From the NCBI RefSeq assembly GCF_010093305.1, contig NZ_PDWS01000021.1:21625-85624 (forward strand): DNA of 64,000 bases. The letters run 5' to 3'. Made by a program: the position numbers and the translations under genes. Shown one piece after another: positions 56,225-64,000 of this stretch. This DNA is from Pseudoxanthomonas sacheonensis (GTDB lineage: Bacteria > Pseudomonadota > Gammaproteobacteria > Xanthomonadales > Xanthomonadaceae). The notes beneath the pieces were generated by a model. The model was given only the letters and a program-made list of their open reading frames with translations. It searched no databases and had not been told where the DNA came from. The stretch's first letter is position 1. Each line of letters begins with the position of its first letter.

Positions 56225-56857
56225 ATGGCCACCCGCAGCAAAAGCAGCCAACGCTGGCTCAAAGAGCACTTCGCCGACCCCTATGTGAAGAAGGCGCAGG
56301 CCGAGGGCCTGCGTTCGCGCGCGGCCTACAAGCTGGAAGAGCTGATCGAGCGCGATCGCCTGCTCAAGCCGGGCATGGTGGTGGTCGACCTGGGCGCGGC
56401 CCCGGGCGGCTGGTCGCAGTTCGTGCGCAAGGTGCTGGGCGACAGCGGCCGGGTGGTGGCGATGGACATCCTGGAGATGCCCAGCCTGGCCGGGGTGGAC
56501 TTCCTTCATGGGGATTTCAGGGAAGATGACGTCCTATCGCAGCTGGAAGCCATGTTGAACGGCCAACCCGTGGACCTTGTGCTCTCGGATATGGCCCCCA
56601 ATAAGAGTGGTGTGGACGCGGTCGACCAGCCGCGCATGATGCATCTGGCCGAACTGGCGATGGATTTCGCCGACGGCCATCTGAAACCGGGCGGGGCTTT
56701 CCTGATCAAGCTGTTCCAGGGCACCGGTTTCGATGACTACGTGCGCGAATTGCGGCGGCGCTACGAGAAAGTGGCCATCCGCAAGCCGGATGCCTCGCGC
56801 AAGCGCTCCCCGGAAGTCTACGCGCTGGGGCAGGGCAAGCTTCTGCACATGAAATGA
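56225..56857 (+). CDS. rlmE: 23S rRNA (uridine-2'-O)-methyltransferase RlmE (FtsJ)
   Basis: A 210-residue methyltransferase modifying U2552 in the ribosomal A-loop. The family order is intact: [18 protein letters not shown] with the first catalytic lysine, motif [25 protein letters not shown] with the catalytic aspartate, and [13 protein letters not shown] with the second lysine. Start at 56225 ([16 protein letters not shown]). ftsH follows 49 bases later, the classic heat-shock-linked rlmE-ftsH pair. Confidence 0.96.
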   Translation: MATRSKSSQRWLKEHFADPYVKKAQAEGLRSRAAYKLEELIERDRLLKPGMVVVDLGAAPGGWSQFVRKVLGDSGRVVAMDILEMPSLAGVDFLHGDFREDDVLSQLEAMLNGQPVDLVLSDMAPNKSGVDAVDQPRMMHLAELAMDFADGHLKPGGAFLIKLFQGTGFDDYVRELRRRYEKVAIRKPDASRKRSPEVYALGQGKLLHMK

Positions 56858-56906
56858 CGTGGTTCGTTGTAGTCTCTCAATCGAGTTATAGGAAGCACCG
56901 GAGTCA

Positions 56907-58826
<1,920 letters not shown>

Positions 58827-58835
58827 CGCGTTTGA

Positions 58836-59038
58836 CCCCCTCTCCCATCGGCGCCCGAAGGGTGTGCAAGGCTGAGAGGGTTGGGGTGAGGGTACGTCGA
58901 AGTGGCGAGGGTTGAGTTCGCGGTTAGCTAATCGCATTCGCAAAGCCGCTTGTTGTCAGCACCCGCAAAGTGGTCGTATATCACTCTGCCGTACCCTCAT
59001 CCGGCCCTTCGGGCCACCTTCTCCCGACGGGAGAAGGG
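58836..59038. repeat. Compound inverted repeat, CCCTCTCCC type, third copy
   Basis: A left part at 58836-58897 (CCCTCTCCCATCGG, later GGGTTGGGGTGAGGGTACG) and a right part at 58989-59038 (CCGTACCCTCATCCGGCCC, CTTCTCCCGACGGGAGAAGG). The first hairpin is interrupted by an extra 30 bases. Between ftsH and folP; the gap of 221 bases holds nothing else. Confidence 0.82.
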
Positions 59039-59047
59039 AAGGAGTCT

Positions 59048-59947
59048 ATGTTCGACATTGCGCCCCAACTCGACTGCGCAGGCCGCTTGATCAAGCTCGA
59101 CCGCCCGCAGGTGATGGGCATCGTCAACGTCACCCCGGATTCGTTCTCCGACGGCGGCACCCACGCCACTCTGGAAACCGCCGTTGCGCATGCGTTGAAG
59201 CTGGCGGAGGAGGGCGCCGACCTGCTCGACATTGGCGGCGAATCCACGCGGCCAGGCGCGGAAGAAGTTTCCGTCGAAGAAGAACTGCGCCGTGTCATCC
59301 CGGTAATCGAGCAGCTGGCCAAGCAGACTTCGCTGCCGATCAGCATCGACACCTCCAAGCCGGAAGTGATGCGCGCGGCAGTGGCGGCGGGCGCGGGCAT
59401 GATCAACGACGTCTACGCATTGCGTCGCGAAGGTGCGCTGGAGGCCGCTGCCGCGCTGGGCGTGCCCGTGGTGCTGATGCACATGCTTGGCGAGCCGCGC
59501 TCGATGCAGCAGGCGCCCGATTACGACGACGTGGTCGGCGACGTGCACCGTTTCCTGGCCGAGCGCCTGTTCGCCGCGGAAATGTCCGGCATCGCCAAGA
59601 AGAATCTCATCGTCGATCCGGGTTTCGGCTTCGGCAAGAACACCCAGCACAATCTGACCCTGCTCGCGCAGCTGGAGCGTTTCGCCGAATTGGGCGTGCC
59701 CGTGCTGGCAGGCTTGTCGCGCAAACGCACGCTGGGCGAACTCACCGGCCGCGAGGCCGCGCAAGATCGCGTCTTCGCCTCGGTGGCCGCCCATCTCATC
59801 GCCGCGCAGCGCGGTGCGCGGCTGCTGCGCGTACACGACGTCGCCGCGACGGTGGACGCGCTGAAGGTGTGGAATGCGGTGGCGGCTGTGCCCCTGCCGC
59901 GCGGCAAGACGCCGGCGCCAGGCATCCGCTGGCCGGACGACGATTGA
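59048..59947 (+). CDS. folP: Dihydropteroate synthase
   Basis: A 299-residue folate-pathway enzyme joining p-aminobenzoate to 6-hydroxymethyl-dihydropterin pyrophosphate; the target of sulfonamides. TIM-barrel motifs: [65 protein letters not shown] and LAGLSRKR. Start at 59048 has GGAAGGAG upstream. ftsH-folP is common in gammaproteobacteria; here glmM does not follow, and miaA overlaps the stop by one base. Confidence 0.95.
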   Translation: MFDIAPQLDCAGRLIKLDRPQVMGIVNVTPDSFSDGGTHATLETAVAHALKLAEEGADLLDIGGESTRPGAEEVSVEEELRRVIPVIEQLAKQTSLPISIDTSKPEVMRAAVAAGAGMINDVYALRREGALEAAAALGVPVVLMHMLGEPRSMQQAPDYDDVVGDVHRFLAERLFAAEMSGIAKKNLIVDPGFGFGKNTQHNLTLLAQLERFAELGVPVLAGLSRKRTLGELTGREAAQDRVFASVAAHLIAAQRGARLLRVHDVAATVDALKVWNAVAAVPLPRGKTPAPGIRWPDDD

Positions 59948-60915
59948 TGGCGGCCGATAACCGGCCTATCGCCATCGCCCTGATGGGCCCCACCGCCTCG
60001 GGCAAGACCGCGCTGGCTATGGAATGGGCGCAGCGCCTGCAGGGAGAAATCGTCAGCATCGATTCGGCCCTGGTCTATCGCGGCCTGGACATCGGCGCGG
60101 CCAAGCCGGAAGCGGCGATGCTGGCCGCCGTGCCGCACCACCTGATCGATGTGCGCGAGCCGTGGCAGCCTTACTCGGCGGCGGAGTTCGCCGCCGACGC
60201 GCGCGCCGCGCTGGAGACGATCGCCGCGCGCGGCAGGATCCCTATCCTCGCCGGCGGCACAGGGCTGTATTTCCAGGCCTTGCTGGAAGGGCTGGCGCCG
60301 ATGCCCGAAGCCGATCCCGCGATCCGCGCAACCATCGCCAGCGAAGCGGCCAAAAAAGGCTGGCCGGCGCTGCATGCCGAGCTGGCCCAGGTCGACCCGC
60401 GCGCTGCGGCGAAAATCAAAACCACCGATCCGCAACGCATCCAGCGCGCGCTGGAAGTGTTCCGCCTCAGTGGCAGACCCATCAGCCATTGGCAGGCGAT
60501 GCCTGCGCGCGACCGACTGCCGTTCCGTGTGCTCAAACTGGTGCTGTCGCCGCGCGACCGTGCCGTGCTCCACCAACGCATCGAATCGCGTTTCGACGCG
60601 ATGCTGGAAGCCGGTTTCCTGGAAGAGGTCCATCGTTTGCGCGATCTTCCCCAGCTGCAGGCGATCGACAAGCCTCTGGACCTGCCGGCGATCCGTGCCG
60701 TCGGCTACCGACAGGCCTGGGAATATCTGGACGGGGCCATTGCGGAAGCCGAATTCCGCGACCGCGCCATCTTCGCCACCCGCCAGTTGGCCAAGCGCCA
60801 ACTCACCTGGTTGCGGGGCGAACTGGATGCGCGCTGGTTCGATCCGCTGGCCGACCGCCAGGCCCTGGAAACGGCCCTGTCGCTGTTCCTGCCCTCGAAT
60901 CTGCGCACTGGGTAG
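59947..60915 (+). CDS. miaA: tRNA dimethylallyltransferase
   Basis: A 322-residue enzyme that adds a dimethylallyl group to A37 of tRNAs reading UNN codons, using an isoprenoid from the MEP pathway. P-loop GPTASGKT (14-21), [48 protein letters not shown] and the tRNA-binding [14 protein letters not shown] and [14 protein letters not shown]. Overlaps folP stop by one base. hfq lies 114 bases downstream, the usual miaA-hfq order. Confidence 0.95.
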   Translation: MAADNRPIAIALMGPTASGKTALAMEWAQRLQGEIVSIDSALVYRGLDIGAAKPEAAMLAAVPHHLIDVREPWQPYSAAEFAADARAALETIAARGRIPILAGGTGLYFQALLEGLAPMPEADPAIRATIASEAAKKGWPALHAELAQVDPRAAAKIKTTDPQRIQRALEVFRLSGRPISHWQAMPARDRLPFRVLKLVLSPRDRAVLHQRIESRFDAMLEAGFLEEVHRLRDLPQLQAIDKPLDLPAIRAVGYRQAWEYLDGAIAEAEFRDRAIFATRQLAKRQLTWLRGELDARWFDPLADRQALETALSLFLPSNLRTG

Positions 60916-60926
60916 CTGGTCAAGCG

Positions 60927-60948
60927 CCCGATGTTGTGTAACATCGGG
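60927..60948 (+). other. Hairpin between miaA and hfq
   Basis: A perfect 9-pair stem CCCGATGTT / AACATCGGG (60927-60935, 60940-60948) with a four-base GTGT loop, followed by GTTCC. Could attenuate miaA read-through or shield the hfq transcript. The remaining leader has CCTATAGAAATAGG (61004-61017), a smaller dyad just before the GGGAG ribosome site of hfq. Confidence 0.5.
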
Positions 60949-61029
60949 GTTCCGGGTTAGCGGCAGGGGAGCTGTGCGCCGTCCCGGACCAATAAAAACA
61001 ACACCTATAGAAATAGGCGGGAGTAAGAA

Positions 61030-61308
61030 ATGTCCAAGGGGCAATCCTTGCAGGATCCTTTCCTGAATGCGTTGCGGCGCGAGCGGGTACCGGTTTCGGT
61101 CTACCTGGTCAACGGCATCAAGTTGCAGGGCACCATCGAGTCGTTCGATCAGTTTGTCGTATTGCTGCGCAACACGGTCAGCCAGATGGTCTACAAGCAC
61201 GCCATTTCCACGGTGGTGCCGGCGCGCAATGTGCGGGTGGGGCCGGGCGGCGGTTATGTGCAGGGCAATGAGGACGGTGGCGAGGAAGGCGGCGACGAGA
61301 ACGAGTAG
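61030..61308 (+). CDS. hfq: RNA chaperone Hfq
   Basis: A 92-residue Sm-like hexameric RNA chaperone that pairs small RNAs with mRNAs. The Sm1 motif ([40 protein letters not shown]) and Sm2 motif ([10 protein letters not shown]) are canonical, including the Q8, F39, Y55 and K56 positions. The C-terminal tail is short, glycine-rich and acidic. Ribosome site GGGAG eight bases upstream. hflX follows after a 565-base repeat-filled gap. Confidence 0.97.
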   Translation: MSKGQSLQDPFLNALRRERVPVSVYLVNGIKLQGTIESFDQFVVLLRNTVSQMVYKHAISTVVPARNVRVGPGGGYVQGNEDGGEEGGDENE

Positions 61309-61873
61309 GGTTGCTGTTTTTTCTGCAGCGATCTGATTCTTCCCGACGTCTTCCCAATTCACGACGTCATCCCAGCGCAAGCTGGAAGCGCTCTTCAACA
61401 GCCGAATGGCTGGTCATCCATCTTGATCTTGCCTTTGCTTCTGCTCCTGCGTTTGCTTCTGCCTCCTCCCTTGCGCGCAGCGCAGGGGAGGATTGAGGAG
61501 TGGGGCTCTTGATCTCGCTTCTCTCGTCATCCCCGCGAAGGCGGGGACCCAGCGACTTTGCTTTTTGCTTGTGAAGTGCAAAAGCGTTTCGCGCTTTGCG
61601 CGAGTCACTTTTCTTTGAACGGCAAAGAAAAGTAACCAAAAGAAAGCCGCCCTAACGCCGCGCCCCACGATGAAGCCGTGGGGTCCGCAAGCGTGGCGGG
61701 AATTTTTGGAAGCAGCATCCTGCTGCTCCAAAAACGGCGCACATCCTTGTGCGCCGCCCCTGCGGGGTTTACCCACCTCGCTTGCCGCGCCTCACGGGAA
61801 GGTAAAAAGCCAAATCTGAAGCAAAAGCGCCCAAGCCCTTTGTATTCCGACGTTTCGCCCCCACACTTGTCCC
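61309..61873. repeat. Long repeat-rich, multi-hairpin intergenic region
   Basis: A 565-base gap without a credible gene. It begins with fragments of the dispersed repeats TCATCCCAGCGCAAGCTGG (from 61363) and TCATCCCCGCGAAGGCGGGG (61528). Then comes a chain of perfect or near-perfect hairpins: ACTTTTCTTT/AAAGAAAAGT (61607-61633), CCCCACG/CGTGGGG (61663-61683), TTTTTGGAAGCAGCA/TGCTGCTCCAAAAA (61703-61734, one bulge), CGGCGCAC/GTGCGCCG (61735-61756), CCCC/GGGG then TTT (61757-61770). The last could terminate a transcript. Confidence 0.65.
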
Positions 61874-63196
61874 ATGTTCGAAAGATCCAGAAAGGGCGAG
61901 CACGCCCTGTTGATACAGCCCATGCGCTCGGGTTCGGGCGGGAGTTCGCCCGATGACGGGGCGCAGGAGGAATTCGCCGATCTGGCCCGTTCCGCCGGCG
62001 CTTCCATCGCCGCGGTGATCACCGCGCGCGTGGACAAGCCCAGTCCTTCGACCTATATCGGCAGCGGCAAGCTGGATGAGGTGAAGGCCGCGGCCGATGC
62101 CACCGGCGCCGATCTGATCCTGGTCAACCATTCGCTGTCGCCCGGCCAGGAGCGCAACCTGGAGAAATTCCTGGAACGCCGCGTGCTGGATCGCACCGGG
62201 CTGATCCTGGACATCTTCGCCCAGCGCGCCCGCAGTTTCGAAGGCAAGCTGCAGGTCGAACTGGCCCAGCTGCAGCACATGGCCACCCGCCTGGTGCGCG
62301 GCTGGACCCACCTTGAGCGCCAGCGCGGCGGTTCCATCGGCTTGCGCGGCCCCGGCGAAACCCAGCTGGAAACCGACCGCCGCCTGCTGCAGAAGCGCGT
62401 CGACCAGCTGCAGAAGCGCCTGGAAAAAGTCGAAGTGCAGCAGACCCAGATGCGCCGCGCCCGCGTGCGCAGCGAAATGCCGCGCGTGGCCCTGGTGGGC
62501 TACACCAACGCCGGCAAATCCACGCTGTTCAACGCCATGACCGGCTCGGACGCCTATGCGGCCGACAAGCTGTTCGCCACGCTCGATCCCACCGTGCGCC
62601 GGGTCAATCTGCGCGGCGGCGGCATCATGCTGTCGGACACGGTCGGCTTCGTGCGCGACCTGCCGCACGAACTGGTCGCCGCATTCCGTTCCACTTTGTC
62701 CGAAGCGCGCGAGGCCGACCTGCTGCTGCACGTCATCGACGCCGCCGACCCGCTGCGCGAAGACCGCATCGCCCAGGTCGATTCGGTGCTGCAGGAGATC
62801 GGCGCCGGCGATATTCCGCAGGTGCTGGTCTACAACAAGATCGACCGGATCGAAGGCGCGGAGCCTCGCCGCGACGTGCCCAACGGAGGCCGCGAACGCG
62901 TCTGGCTGACCGCGCGCGATGGGCTGGGTATCGAGTTGCTGGAAGAGATTCTTGCCGAACGCCTGTCGCTGGTGCGCATCCAGGGCCCGCTGCACCTGCC
63001 GGCCGCGCATTCCGAACGCCTGCGTTCGCGTCTGCACGCCCTGGGCGCGGTGCGCGCCGAAACCCACGACGAGGACGGCTGGCATCTGCAGGTCGATCTG
63101 TCGCTCGCCGATGCCCAGCGCCTGGCGGTGCAAGCCGGCGGTGCGCCGCTGGAAGCCCTGCTGCCCGAAGTCCCCAGCGAAGAATGGATGGCGTAG
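61874..63196 (+). CDS. hflX: GTPase HflX (ribosome-splitting factor)
   Basis: A 440-residue GTPase that binds 50S subunits and splits stalled 70S ribosomes under heat stress. N-terminal HflX domain (about 20-115, YIGSGKLDEV, ILVNHSLSPGQERNLE), helical linker with RGPGETQLETDRRLL, and G domain from 203: G1 GYTNAGKST (209-217), G3 DTVGFVRDLPHELVAAF, G4 NKID. Its TAG stop (63194-63196) is the GTAG of a REP element. Followed by hflK. Confidence 0.95.
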   Translation: MFERSRKGEHALLIQPMRSGSGGSSPDDGAQEEFADLARSAGASIAAVITARVDKPSPSTYIGSGKLDEVKAAADATGADLILVNHSLSPGQERNLEKFLERRVLDRTGLILDIFAQRARSFEGKLQVELAQLQHMATRLVRGWTHLERQRGGSIGLRGPGETQLETDRRLLQKRVDQLQKRLEKVEVQQTQMRRARVRSEMPRVALVGYTNAGKSTLFNAMTGSDAYAADKLFATLDPTVRRVNLRGGGIMLSDTVGFVRDLPHELVAAFRSTLSEAREADLLLHVIDAADPLREDRIAQVDSVLQEIGAGDIPQVLVYNKIDRIEGAEPRRDVPNGGRERVWLTARDGLGIELLEEILAERLSLVRIQGPLHLPAAHSERLRSRLHALGAVRAETHDEDGWHLQVDLSLADAQRLAVQAGGAPLEALLPEVPSEEWMA

Positions 63197-63265
63197 GTCG
63201 GGGCTACGCCCCCGACGAAACGCAACCGGATACCCGAGCGTCGGGGGCGTAGCCCCGACCTACGC
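63191..63265. repeat. REP doublet, GTAGGTCGGGGC family
   Basis: Perfect 27-base inverted arms 63191-63217 and 63239-63265 with a 21-base spacer, same family as the cluster at 55203-55369. The left arm contains the hflX stop codon. Confidence 0.9.
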
Positions 63266-63350
63266 TTGTCTCCATGGCCCCGCGACCCTATCTAGTAGAA
63301 TCAGACCCGCAACGGCCCTGGCCCTGCGCAAACCTCAACGTGGAGTAGGC

Positions 63351-64000
63351 ATGGCCTGGAACACCCCCGGTAACAGCGGCCCCGGTAGCAACGGATCGAA
63401 CGGCGACGGCGAAAAGCCCAGGCCCAACCCTTGGAAACCGAAAGGCAACAAGGGCGGCGGCAATGATCTGAACGGCTTGCTGGACCGCTTGCGCGGCCTG
63501 TTCGACGGCAGCGGCGGCAACCCGCTGCGCTGGGTGGTCATCGGCCTGGTGCTGCTGCTCGTGTTCAGCAGCTTCCAGCTGATCGGCGAACAGCAGCGCG
63601 GCGTAGTCCTGCGCTTCGGCCAGTTCGCCCGCATCATGCAGCCCGGCCCCAACTTCAAGTGGCCCTGGCCCATCGAAAGAGTCACCAAGGTCAACGCCAC
63701 CGAGATCAAGACCTTCAGCAACACCGTGCCGGTACTGACCAAGGACGAGAACATCGTCACCGTCTCGCTCAACGTGCAGTACCGCATCAGCGACCCGCGT
63801 CTGTACCTGTATGGCTCGCGCAACGCCGACGAAGTGCTCAAGCAGGCCGCCCAGAGCGCCGTGCGCGAACAGGTCGGCCGTTCCGACCTGGACACCGTGC
63901 TGGGCGTGCGCGGCCCGCTGGGCAGTTCCGCCAAGGAACGCCTGCAGCACTCGCTGGACAGCTACCGCACCGGCCTGGTGGTGACCGAGCTCAACCTGCC
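63351..64000 (+). CDS. hflK: FtsH modulator HflK (5' part)
   Basis: The first 216 codons of an SPFH-domain membrane protein that, with HflC, forms a cage around FtsH. A glycine/asparagine/proline-rich cytoplasmic N-terminus (MAWNTPGNSGPGSNGSNG) is followed by one membrane helix (about 60-78, WVVIGLVLLLVFSSFQLIG) and the SPFH domain from EQQRGVVLRFGQFARIMQPG. The gene runs off the window end. ATG at 63351 has GGAG six bases upstream. hfq-hflX-hflK-hflC order is expected. Confidence 0.93.
   Translation, partial: MAWNTPGNSGPGSNGSNGDGEKPRPNPWKPKGNKGGGNDLNGLLDRLRGLFDGSGGNPLRWVVIGLVLLLVFSSFQLIGEQQRGVVLRFGQFARIMQPGPNFKWPWPIERVTKVNATEIKTFSNTVPVLTKDENIVTVSLNVQYRISDPRLYLYGSRNADEVLKQAAQSAVREQVGRSDLDTVLGVRGPLGSSAKERLQHSLDSYRTGLVVTELNL

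Noticed and set aside
61414..61776. Minus-strand frame containing the phrase RWVPAFAGMT downstream of hfq
   Set aside because: That phrase is the translation of the dispersed GTCATCCCCGCGAAGGCGGG repeat, a frequent source of false proteins.

Overview
The window is 64 kb of high-GC chromosomal DNA from a gammaproteobacterium of the Xanthomonadaceae/Lysobacteraceae (a Lysobacter-, Luteimonas- or Pseudoxanthomonas-like organism; the genus is inference). The reasons are the gene order pyrG-kdsA-eno-ftsB-ispD-ispF-truD-surE-pcm-nlpD, the block rlmE-ftsH-folP-miaA-hfq-hflX-hflK, the dense GTAG-type REP hairpins known from this family, and the absence of rpoS behind nlpD. I see no rRNA, tRNA, phage, insertion sequence or CRISPR array.

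Layout. 1-9.1 kb: a small membrane protein with an ArsR-type regulator, rluF, two divergent small genes, a DUF72/VOC/AraC group, an LpxR-type lipid A deacylase, rraA and an ABC exporter. 9.3-21.8 kb: DUF885 lipoprotein, GFA protein, DUF2785 protein, LysR/EamA pair, cyclophilin, PadR/HAAS pair, PHA depolymerase, methyltransferase, HemJ-like protein and alkaline phosphatase. 21.9-31 kb: dicarboxylate symporter, GNAT, a bile-acid-type symporter flanked by two paralogous small membrane proteins, a thioesterase, two NlpC/P60 peptidases, slyD, and an amine oxidoreductase coupled to a glutathione-reductase-like enzyme.

31.2-40.7 kb is the most interesting accessory region. A leftward operon (amidohydrolase, APC permease, glutamine-synthetase-like ligase, aldehyde dehydrogenase, iron alcohol dehydrogenase) lies divergent from an RpiR regulator. 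Together the enzymes can be read as a complete gamma-glutamylation route for an amino alcohol, with ethanolamine the leading candidate, that needs neither B12 nor a microcompartment. A second N-formylglutamate deformylase (hutG type) and an EamA exporter follow on the other strand.

40.7-64 kb is mostly housekeeping: an H-NS-like protein behind an AT-rich leader, parE, pyrG, kdsA, an unfamiliar lipoprotein gene wedged between kdsA and eno, the isoprenoid/RNA-modification/protein-repair string, a catalytically degenerate NlpD, yhbY, rlmE, ftsH, folP, miaA, hfq, hflX and the start of hflK.

Many intergenic gaps, especially behind genes, carry inverted repeats of several families. In four cases (rraA, the ABC exporter, the Mth938-like gene, hflX) the stop codon itself is the TAG of a GTAG-headed repeat.
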